This document shows positions 1 to 10,700 of a stretch of 64,000 bases of DNA, piece by piece. The stretch covers positions 9,114,001-9,178,000 of the forward strand of contig NC_066287.1 in the NCBI RefSeq assembly GCF_905404315.1. Reading direction: 5' to 3'. Both the position numbers and the translations under genes were made by a program. Numbering within the stretch: the stretch's first letter is position 1; the number at the start of each line of letters is the position of its first letter. The DNA is from Leptidea sinapis (Eukaryota > Arthropoda > Insecta > Lepidoptera > Pieridae). Below the pieces are notes generated by a model. That model was not told the origin of the DNA, ran no database searches, and saw only the letters and a list, made by a program, of their open reading frames with translations.

Positions 1-105
1 TGAAAAGTTCACGAAACTTCGGGTTAACTTTAATAATAATAAAAATGCAGCCTTAACCAAAATGTTATGTAGAAACACAGTTACAATTACACGCGTGTTT
101 TAAAA
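1..105. repeat. Foldback element end (family L), cut by window edge
   Basis: A stretch with GGGTTAACTT, an ATAATAATAAAAATG run and then CACAGTTACAATTACACGCG matches the right arm of the complete foldback element at 33077-33318. Only this arm is in the window, so the element must begin further left. Non-coding. Confidence 0.6.
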
Positions 106-375
106 GAAATATGCATGTAAGAAAGAAGTACTGTGTAATCTTTTGTTACTGTAACCACTTTTGATTCACAAGTCGGAAACAATCAGCCACGCTTGGCATT
201 CGCTCCTTAGTATTTTAAATATTTAACCAGTCGCTAACGCACATATTTATTTAGGATTAAATTTCTTTATTTAATTCTCAAAGTCAATTTTAATGCCATC
301 ATTAACAATTCAAAAACGGTCACGCATTATTATGTACAGCCCGTACAGGTCGTTTAAACGGTAAATCTAAAACTC

Positions 376-1016
376 TTGTTACACGTGAAAATGAACCTAA
401 AGCGAGAAATTTTAGGTCAATGTTTTATTACGACTTTTGTTGTGGGCTTACTAAACAACAAAGCTATGATAGGCTCCGATGAAGCCCCATCTCGTGCTAC
501 TATTTACAATTGGTTTAACGAGTTTAAGAGTGGACGTAGCAATCTCAATGATGACCCGCATGAGGGACGTCCATTAATTATTAATTGCCTCATTCTTTGG
601 AAAGTAATTTCATGATAGTTGTGCTAGAAGATGGAAGGACGTTTGCTGCAGACTGATATGTCAATCGCTGTTTGCCTGTTGTCTTGGAAAAAATTCGACT
701 GCAGCGCCCTCGAAGCAGGATCCTCCTTCACCACGACAATTCAGATTCAGCGCACTCCGCAAAACGGACTGTTGAATATTGGACTATGGTAGGTGTCGAG
801 ATAATGAGTCATCCGCCATACAGTCCTGACCTGGCGCCCTGCGACTTTTATTTATTCCCAAGAACTAAAGATAAAATTCGTATTCGCTTTACGAGCCCTG
901 AAGATGCGGTGAAAGCGTACGAAAATGCCGTAGAAGAGACCCACTGCTTTTCTCGGTGGCTCCATCGAATGCGACGATGTGTCGAGAGGAACGGAGATTA
1001 CTTCGAAAAACAATAA
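376..1016 (+). pseudogene. Mariner-like transposase, internally deleted
   Basis: Two reading-frame pieces belong to a Tc1/mariner-superfamily transposase of the mariner (DD34D) type. The first (376-615) carries the N-terminal helix-turn-helix region, with TIYNWFNEFKSGRSNL followed by a GRP motif. The second (672-1016) carries the catalytic HHDNSDSAHSA and, downstream, YSPDLAPCDFYLFP, i.e. the second and third catalytic aspartates. It ends in YFEKQ and a TAA. A full transposase is about 340-350 residues; the middle third, including the first catalytic Asp, is missing between about 605 and 672, and the frame is broken there. It cannot encode an active enzyme. I did not find convincing terminal inverted repeats, so the element limits are uncertain. 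It lies in what is probably an upstream intron of the CNG gene. Confidence 0.85.
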
Positions 1017-1740
1017 AAGTATTGGCAACTTCTACATTGAGCCGTTTTTCATTTTCTAAACATTTTCAGTGTTACCTAGGTACAAAAGATATAAAATAAT
1101 AATAAACTTATGGAAGATAAACAAGCAAAAAACATAAAGACTGAAACATTTCTACTATATACGATTCAAAAAATTGTCCCAACTCAGAATATTTGCTCGT
1201 TTGACCAAACAACACTGGTCTTCCGTTGGTCCATTTGGTAATTGGATATAATATTTAAATATAATAATATATAGAACTATTTACTTGCCTAACAAAAGTA
1301 ATGTATTATGTGCCAGTCAAGAGAAGCAAGCCTACGTTTTCGGGTGTAACATTAGCTTATTGAACAATCCCTCAGCGAGTCATAAAATTTATGCGAAGAA
1401 CTTTCTGGAAATGAAACAAATACTCTATATACCATCCGTTGGAATAAACAGAATGGCAATTTTATAACAACCAATAGCAATTGTTTCTATGGAATTTAGA
1501 TAAAATTGCTAGATGAAAAGAGAATGTAAATCTCTCGTGATTTGTTTCTGTCTTTAAAAATAAAATACGCAAATCTTAGACTGTTTTCGTAACTCTTTTT
1601 AATGTTGGTTGAAAAAAAATCCTTATTATCAATCAGCACATCGTTCGTTAATATAGAATAAAGAGTAACTCAGGCTCAATCTTAATTTTATTACAATTTT
1701 GATAAGCTACAAGAAGTAATCAGTTTTAAATATTTCGTAA
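1017..1740. other. AT-rich non-coding stretch
   Basis: No gene or recognised repeat seen. A 60-codon open frame at 1285-1467 has no recognisable motif and is treated as chance. Confidence 0.5.
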
Positions 1741-1744
1741 AATA

Positions 1745-2175
1745 CATATAAAATGCTGGAGACGCCTCCTAAAGATCCCGTGGACGGCATTTCGCACAAA
1801 TGTGTCCATCCTTAAAGAGCTTCGTATTAAAGACAGACTATCGTCAATTGTGCAACTAAGAATACTGAAGTTCTTTGATCACGTCTCTAGAAATGAGAAC
1901 TCGATGGAGAGACTGGAGACAAGAGATAGTTCAGGGCCAGGTGGAAGGCAAGAGAGCACGCGGTCGATCGCGAACCCGCTGGATAGACGCCATCACGAAG
2001 GCTACTGAGTCCACCATGGTCCAGTGTACTCGCAACGGCTCTAACCGTCAGAAATGGAAGCACATCGCCAGGAGAGCTACCCTCAGAAAGGATATCGACC
2101 CACCGAACACCACACCGTGTACCTCGTCAACGCAACCATGACCACTCTGACAAGAGTGTTCGACTAAGAAGAAGA
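1745..2175 (+). pseudogene. LINE reverse-transcriptase C-terminal fragment (family D)
   Basis: Broken frames carry the tail of an RTE/jockey-type endonuclease-reverse transcriptase, including LRILKFFDHVSR, a basic GRSRTRW segment and downstream KWKHIA. The same tail is better preserved at 23180-23690. Both end in a similar 3' stretch (CTCTGnCAAGAGTGT, then CGAC and AAGAAGAAGA), which marks the 3' end of the element. The piece is strongly 5'-truncated with several stops and frame changes. It probably lies in a CNG-gene intron. Confidence 0.75.
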
Positions 2176-2939
2176 CATATAAAATATGAAAAATACAACT
2201 ACGACCGTTTTAATACTTTTCAAAGTATTTGATTTAAATAGTATACATGATTTTCTTAGACAGTTCTAGAATTTTGTTTTAATATATGCCCTTTTGTTCG
2301 TTAGCTATAAAACTGCAGCTTTACTATACTTCGACGATAATTTTGATGATTCACAGTAGCCTAAAGTATAAAATAATATTCATTTAGCTGTATAATATTT
2401 ATTTTTCCTTGGGATAAATTTTGTATGAAATATTTGCCAATTGCCTTAAGTATTTAAAGCTAATTGCCATCACGCATTGGACATAGGACAGTGATTTGAA
2501 AGTACTTATGGTAACTGTTATACCATGTACTGTGTAATATCAGTTTTTAAATATTATGATAATAATTTAAGCTCAATCTATTCCGAAGTAGTGGTACTTG
2601 TATAAACTTTTGATATAATTTGTTGTTTTGGCATAAATGAAAAAAATCTATTTGATTAAAAACCCATAGTCAAAGAACTCCTGTGAAAGGGTTGAATAGA
2701 TTTGATCAGGATCGTAGCCGATCGTGATAGGGCCGCACTCTTTTGGAGACAATCTTGATGGATTGTGTTGTATAGGTTGTAAAAGGTGATCTTAAAGACA
2801 ACGATCTTGTATTTCCTTAGATATTAAAAGGGAATATAAGGGGGGATATTCAGTTTAGGTTAAAATGACTGCATCGCTTATATACCTAGAAATACACTAG
2901 TATATATTACTGGGATTAAATACCTAAATAAAATTTTAT
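2176..2939. other. Non-coding stretch, one degenerate repeat scrap
   Basis: AT-rich with no gene. Around 2568-2660 the text (GCTCAATCTATTCCGAAGTAG) weakly resembles the GAGTTTCTTGCC...(TTGAT)n repeat seen at 36790-37085, so an old copy of that family may be here. Confidence 0.4.
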
Positions 2940-3170
2940 AACAAAATTTTATGAACGAACTCGCGGGTTCTCTCTCGTTCGAGGGCTCTTACCAACTGAG
3001 CCAAGCATTCGAGTGACGTAACGTTGATAAAATCTTGTATGCTTTGTTCAACTCTCAGGTTGTGGGTTCATCTATCTACAGGATCTACTTTACAGTTGAT
3101 ACCTGCTCAACCCCAATATTCGTATATTAGGAAATTGACTTGAGATGTCGCTCTTGCAAATATAAACATA
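2940..3170 (-). repeat. tRNA-like SINE family (copy 1)
   Basis: Matches the copy at 26035-26278 over its whole length, including CTCTCAGGTTGT and ACTTGAGAT near the right end. Read on the - strand, a tRNA-like segment (GGTTGGCTCAG...GAGC) with pol III A-box character lies near the left end, but its B box is eroded in this copy. The sequence family has a tRNA-like segment joined to about 150 bp of unrelated sequence. Confidence 0.6.
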
Positions 3171-3319
3171 TCGAAAACACTTGTTTCTGTTTCAATAAAT
3201 TCAAGTCAGTATTTTGGAAGTTACCATAATTTTCGTTTTAATATTTTTGAAATATTTCATGTGTGACCAATTTGTTATTTTAAAGTTATATCCCTCAATT
3301 CGGGGATTAGTTATACACA

Positions 3320-3375
3320 TTAAATTTGTAACAAGTCGCAGGTTCGAGTCCCGCATCTTTCATCATTTTGGTTAC
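3320..3375 (+). repeat. Isolated B-box-like SINE scrap
   Basis: CAGGTTCGAGTCCCGCATC is a good pol III B box followed by a CATCTTTCATC run. No A box and no cloverleaf can be folded upstream, so it reads as a truncated tRNA-derived repeat and not as a tRNA gene. Confidence 0.4.
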
Positions 3376-3887
3376 ATAATTAATTTGTATATTGTTCTCA
3401 AACTTTAAACGGATGTGAACTGATAAAAGAGATCTGGTATGTGGGCCATTTTGGTGCACAGAACTGGCGCTGTGCGATAAACCAAACGTAGTGTTAAGGC
3501 GCCTAAAATAGCTTATCGGACACCATAAAAGGCGTTGGTCGTTTATGATAGCAGGACGGTGGCTATAGAAATCGGATAGAATAATATTTATTTACCATAT
3601 GAAGTGACAATAACCTAACATAATATATTGCAACAACCACCAATAGTGGTAAACGTCATGAAGCTACATCAGTTCGTAAAGAGCTTTGATTTAGGAAGAA
3701 GAAGTCACTAGACACTCCCAGCACATCCTTTAAATGATATAGCAACTAGCCTGTTTAAACTAATATTATATAATTTTAGGTGCCCTTCGCAGAACCAGAC
3801 AAGAACCATGTATTATTATCCTCTATAATATAATCTAATATACCTACATATATAGTAAGCCTTCTTTTACAAAGAACCCTTAGTCTT

Positions 3888-4135
3888 ACGGCCGTTCTCA
3901 ATATACTATCTCTTAGAGATAAATTACTACCTTCTACTGTCAGTAATTAGCTGTCAATAATCTGAAGCTGTCCGAATATACCCGATAAGTCATTCTTATC
4001 GCCAGTTCACTGTTGCAATTTCCATACAAACTTCTATCCCTGGTAAGCTATACGTCCTCCCATTGACAGACAGCGTGTATGGATAAGATGAGTTACCATC
4101 GATAAGTTTAATGGGACAGAAAGGTTAACGATAGT
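3888..4135. mobile_element. ACGGCCGT-ended MITE, right end lost
   Basis: Begins with ACGGCCGTTCTCAATATACT, the same 8-bp terminus as the complete MITE at 8448-8664. It continues with internal text typical of that family (CCATTGACAGACAGCG, GATAAGATGAGTTA). No ACGGCCGT is found at the right, so this copy is decayed or truncated. Confidence 0.5.
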
Positions 4136-4544
4136 TACAATTTTTATCTCCAGTAGGCCACAACCAGAGATGGTCTGGCATTTTATTATTAAATTGAATG
4201 AAGGAGCCTAACTAATGAAACAGCACGTACAGTGTATTCTTTCCTATTGAATTAAATGAATTAAAATCACAATTTTTCTTCAATCTGGTAATATTTTTTC
4301 TGACCTACATTTCATATATAACAGCGCTTCATCAAAATAACGCAAATGTTATGTGTATTACGGTCTGTAACCACCGTCCAAAGAATATTAGAGAGATGCC
4401 TAAAACATTACCTAATGCATAAAAAATTGAAATAATGGCTAAGGCGAGGGAAGGGTCCAAGAAGGAGTTTTTGACGACTCACAGCATACAGTAAGTTAAA
4501 AATCAAAATTTGATGATATTTCTAATTATATATTGTCTTTACAG

Positions 4545-4737
4545 CGAAACTGGATGGCGTAAAGACTTACATGCGTATGAGAAGAGTCCCAAATCATTTG
4601 CAAGTTAAAGTTATTAAGTGGTTCGACTATTTATGGCTAACCCAGAAATGTTCAGATGAGGAGAAAGCAGTTTCCTGTCTTCCTGATAAACTAAAAGCAG
4701 AGATAGCCATAAATGTTCATTTAGATACATTAAAAAG
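4545..4737 (+). CDS. CNG channel exon: C-linker
   Basis: First visible exon. The acceptor is TTTACAG ending at 4544 and the donor AAG/gttggt follows 4737. It enters with two bases of a split codon and leaves with two bases of an Arg codon completed by the next exon. It encodes the C-linker that couples the ligand-binding domain to the pore. No pore or S6 exon was found upstream within the window. Confidence 0.92.
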
Positions 4738-7700
4738 GTTGGTTTATTTTATTTTAAAACATTTTAGTTAATATTATTTCGATCAAAATGCACAATTATA
4801 TTTTTTATAGGATACTAAGCGAAATCTAAAAGTATTGTATAGTAACGTCAAAAAATATATCAGGCTGGGCCCGTCAGAGAATAAAAGGTGGAATGATTCA
4901 TTTTTTCCAGTATCTACATTGTTATATAAAATACTAGTTGCCCAATATCCCCTGAGGTGCAAAAAGCTGCCACAAAGCGCGTGGTGCTCATGCCCGTCTT
5001 AAGCCGCCGCGTGTTACCGACGCTAAGGTCAACGGGCTCGTGTTACAATAATATTTATTGCTTTTGAAGTGTTTCGGCTTGTTTATAAAAACGAACGTCA
5101 ATGCTGACGTTATTAAACAAGCTAGCGCTTTGTTAGATAACATAAACAATAGATACTGCGTAATTTAAACAAATTTCGATTAAAGTAGGGCTGTCATGCA
5201 TTTTTTATGATTTTTTTAGATTTACCTACAGATTACATTTCGATTATTACTAATGAATGTAGTAATTTTTTATAACTAAAACATACTTCAAAGTAACTAA
5301 TTAGTCATAGAATAGTTACTAAAACATCATAGATAATACAAAAAATAATTTTTAATTCGACTGCTACAGATAATTTTTACGGCTGGCCGCATTTTGACGG
5401 CTTGTCGTATTTTACACAGATAAAGTTTTAAAATTAAATATTTTTACTTTTACAGTCTGTTAAATTACCTTTCTTGCGGTATATGCTAGAAATAACTTAA
5501 CGGTAACATGTAACATAAATTTACAGAAGAATATTCAGACTTATTGCTTATTATAAGCACACATTATTATTCAATCGCACACATCCTTTCGCACACATCT
5601 TAGATCGGCGCAATTTTGCGCTGTCATGCGTATTATTTTACGTGTATTCATAGATTGCTTATAATTATGATGATTTGAGTGAATGAATAAGAAAGCTATT
5701 GAAACAAGCTATAAGACCATGCAAAATAAACCATCATTTAAATCAAATGAGGATCAGAACTTGGTCAGGGCGTAGTGTGCCGTATGGCACTTCCGATTTT
5801 GGTGTATTTGAAAAATGAAGAGACTTATGGAACTTCCCGATTTTGGGGAGCATTAGTGTGTGCTTATCGATAATTTACGCAACACACGATTCTACACTGC
5901 GACATCATGTGAAAAGTAGTGTACCATAATAATATGACTTTTATCAATGCGTTCAGCGTGTTTTTAATATAGTATTTACAATTTTATTATAATAGTTTAT
6001 CACAATTTGATTTTAAATTGAATTAATAAATCTTTCTTAATAGTAGAATCCATATTCACACCCTATCGTTTCCATACTAAGTTTCTTTACTAAAGTGTTG
6101 TTTTCAGAATAGTCCATCAATTTTTTTAAATATTACTGAAATAATATATGTATGTTTAATATATTAATCCCTACTTATAATAATAATATTATAAATGTGA
6201 ATGTAAGTTTGTTTGTTACGCTTTTACGCCGGAGCTACTGAACCGATTTTGATAAAATTTCGTACAGTGGTAGACTAGAGCTTAGGAAAGGACATAGGCT
6301 ATAATTTTATCCCAGAAAAATCAATGGTTCCCGCGGGTTTTATGAAAAACTGAAATTCACGTCGGAGATGTATATAACTGTACCAATGGTAGGCTTAGAT
6401 TGCCATAGCAATCTTCCTCGAAATAAGATTCATATAATATGTAAGAAACGGGAGCGAAATCGGGAACCAGAACTGGAATAGGACTTCGATATCTTGAATT
6501 CCAAACTTGCTTATTATTTTTAAAAACCTTTTATCTACGCGGACGAAGTCGCGATCATTAGCTAGAAGTAATTTAATAGTAAAAGCTAAAAGCTAACTCT
6601 AAAAGAACAGATTTCTTATCACGACAACAACACGTCATAGAAACAGTTATTGTTTAATATCCCGTCTTGCATAATTAAAAACAGAAATATTCACTTTTTA
6701 TGTCTATGAATTATTCATCAGCGTTCATTAATACGATCCGTAAATTTTTGTCGTCAAATGGTTATTGTGAGCGTTTGTTTAACAGTTAAATGACGTTACT
6801 GTCTCTGTCGACGTGTTGTTGTGAAAACGTTAGAATTTGTATTTGATAAGATATTCGTATAACGACATCACTGGCTGTAATAATAATCTAGAACATTTTC
6901 AGGGTCGAAATATTCCAAAACACAGAAGCTGGGTTTTTGTGTGAGTTGGTGTTAAGGCTTCGGCCCGTTTTGTTTTCACCAGGAGATTATATTTGCAGAA
7001 AAGGTATTCATACTTTCCAAAGTACTATAATAATTTCGAAATGATTTATTACTAAAGTATCGTATTTCAACAGGTGAAGTCGGGAAAGAGATGTATATAG
7101 TAAATCGAGGGAAGTTACAGGTGATGGGTGAAAATGGGAAAACAGTTCTAGCAACATTAAAAGCCGGTTCTTATTTCGGCGAAATTTCTATTCTAAATAT
7201 GGGCACCGCAGGTAAACAACTTGGTAAATATCGCATCGGCCCGAGACGCCACGCCATTATTATTCTCTTTTGTTTCTGGAAAGATCTATTTTAAAGCAAA
7301 GGCAAAGGTTTCGAGGAGACGCTGCAGTCAGGCCGAAGGAGCGGCACCACAACTATCAACAGGTTTTGGGACATCTACCGATACAATGCTGATCATAAAT
7401 GCCTTTAGTTATTATTACTTTATATTCTTTCAATAATATCTAAATGCATTCAGCAAAGACGTTTTGTACGGATGTTCATTTAGTAAAATATGCTTACATC
7501 ATCTTATGATTTCCTGGTCTTGTTTTTTGCATTTTCCTTACCATTTTTCAATCAAATTTCCTCTTTATACTTTTTCACGTTTTGAGCAGTTCCTTTTAAT
7601 GCTGTCTTACTTTATGTAACTTTCAGCTTATTTTTTTATTTCATTTCAAATGTAGTTTCAAGCATTTCATATTTTTGCTTCAGAAATTATTATCTCCTTA

Positions 7701-10700
7701 ATTGTATTGAAGGCAGTGTCCCCGATCGCTTTGCATCCCCCCCCTCAAATTTTTTATATATTTGGCGTGACTTCTTGGTGCATGTAATCCTAAGGTAATT
7801 TTTTATTCAGATCATTACACATTAATGAATGATGGTATCATTACTTCGGTTCGGTTTAAATTTAGTACTAGAACAGTTGAACTAGTAGAAGCTTCTTTTC
7901 TAAGGTTTAACTTTCTCTCATTATGTTATGATCCCAAATGCTTTGTCTTGAAGCACTTCTGATCTCAATAGAAATGGCTTCTTATAGTTTGTTTCGAATT
8001 TACACATATTTAATAACATTTTACCGGAATGTGAAGTTAGACTTACCCCTTATTTATCCATGTCTTGTTTCGCTAATATTGCCTCATTGATGTTCTTTCA
8101 CATTCCATGATCTACTGAGTCTAAGGCTCTGAGTGGATCATGGGGTAAGAAAGACCATCAGTTGGCACGGAGTGTGTGGATGACACGTCGACAGGCAACC
8201 GGCGGACAGCATCAGTTCGGTCAGTGGGATATTCTGACCTCTTCGTGCTGAGCAAGAATGACATGTGGGACGTCCTTAAGGAGTATCCGACAGCTCGTAT
8301 TCGACTCGAAGCGATTGCAGTGAAGAGACTTGAGAAGTACAGAAAAGTTCCCACGGATAAAGGTCTGTTTCATTCACAAAATTAGTACAATTTATTATAA
8401 AGGGTATGAAATTATTTCAATTCATTATTGACAGCTGTTTATTATTAACGGCCGTTTTCGATAACCTATCTATCCTTAGTTTAAACTTACTACAGGTAGG
8501 CAAATCTATCATTTTACGCTTACCTACATACATTTCAATAACCAATCGACATAAAGTATTGGACTTTAACTATATTGGACATAACTATGCATAGATAAGA
8601 TCTTGTCATTAAACGGTGACAGTAATGTATCCGTAACTAGAGATACGTTATTGAAAACGGCCGTAAAAGTATACTTGGTTAAAGATAGATTGAGAAAAAA
8701 AAGATTTTGGAAAAAATAGTCATACGAAATAGTTTATAAGATCCGATACATACTTTTACTACGCATACTGTCATACAGATTAAATATTAATAATAACAAT
8801 CTATTTTTGCGAAAACTGTCACTTTTTCACAAATACAATAGATATTATGAACATTATATGAATAAAAGAAACAATAACAATAAAAATAAGCCACTGGAAT
8901 CAACCCGTTAGTTCAAGTTAGTTTAATACTCGCCTCTGGAAGCCAGGCGCTACCCTAACAGTATGACCATTTTGTTATTTCATGTAAAAATTCAATATAA
9001 TAGTAGCAATGGGTCGAAGTGCATCTACCTCAGGTCTGACGGATCAACTGAAGCTACGTACGAGGAGGCACCATCTGTCGCAGCAGCTATCGCCAACTCT
9101 CCTTGAATCACCGCATCCCTCCTTCCAGGACCAAATTTATAGGTAAGAATACCTCTAGAGCAATAATTGCCTGACTTATATGTGGAAATATCGATCAGAT
9201 TTTTTTTCGACAATAAGGGACGAGACGAGCAGGATATTGGACAGAGACAGCTGATGGTAATTGATACGCTCTGCCCATTACAATTCAGTGCCGCTCAGGA
9301 TTCTTAAAAACCCAAAATTCAAAGCGGCACTACAACTGAACTCATCATCTTGAGACATAAGATACTAAGTCTCATTTGCCCAGTAATTTCACTAGTTACG
9401 TCGCCCTTCAGACCGAAATACAATAATTCTTACACATTTCTGCTTCACGGCAGAAATAGGCGCCGTTGTGGTACCCATAATCTAGCCGGCATCATGTGCA
9501 AAGCCTCCCAATGGTAAAAATATTAAAAAAAATCAATACATTACTATTTTTATAAAGGGTTTTTATGTAAAAATACGGTTATTCTAACACGATTAGATCA
9601 CTGCATTTTAGCTCGCTGTAAGGGAGGTAATGGGTAAAATTATTACCAATTCATTGATTCCTTTCATAACATACGCGCAGATACGTCGCGGTTGCTTGCT
9701 GTATGAACCAATTTTCCTGTAAAATACGAGTAGAAAGAGTTGATAAAAGTCTTATCAACAAAAATTAAGACGATAAGGACTACGTCTTGTCATGTAACGG
9801 TGATTTAATCATAATCAATGGTGTCCAAAATCTTATTGTTCGAAATGTATCAACATTATTGTAAATTATTTTCAATATATATTTTTAGAATCATAATATG
9901 TGATATTTAAATATTACAGAGTGTATTGTCGTATTTAATAATAAATTTTAAATTTTACTTTTAAATATATCATAATTTAAGTACTAAGATTATTTATTGG
10001 TGTTCTTTTTTAATTTTAATAAGACTCGTACGGACCAAACTACGGGTCAGTGAAGGGTTCGGATAGGGTTTTAATCAAAAAACTTCTTTGTGAAATGAAA
10101 CGACTATTATTTTTGACAGGTGTTACAATCTTTTTTCGGGCTCCGTTTTATTATATTATACTAGCATAATATAGCTAGTATGCATTGCATTTATTATATA
10201 GTATATTATTATCACTGCGCTGAGCATAGAGGCATGTTTTGATAAGCGCTCAATATTACTCACTTTTTAAGAATCTAAAAGCGGTGTGCTCTGTAAAATC
10301 TTCTCGTCCCAAATACCACAGTGTCTGAAGACGAAGGTCTTCAATCAGTGTGTGTCGCCAGTGATGACATACGGTACGCAGACGTGGTCGCTAACTATGG
10401 GTGTAGTAACTAGTGATTGCGAAACTGAAGTTGCAGTGGGTAGGGCACATAGTTCGGCGGACAGATGGCCGATGGGGCTGTATATGTAAAGGCCTCGAAC
10501 GGCGACCACGTACCGGAAGACGCAGTGTTGGTAGGCCCCCTACAAGATGGACCGACGATCTGGTTAAGATCGCCGGAATTCGTTGGAAGCGGGGTGTTCA
10601 ATGTGACTATAGTATTTTGTACATAGAATCTATTATATATTCTTATATCTATTATATATTCTTCACAATTGCAGCCCATCGGCTAGTCCTCACCGTGAAC

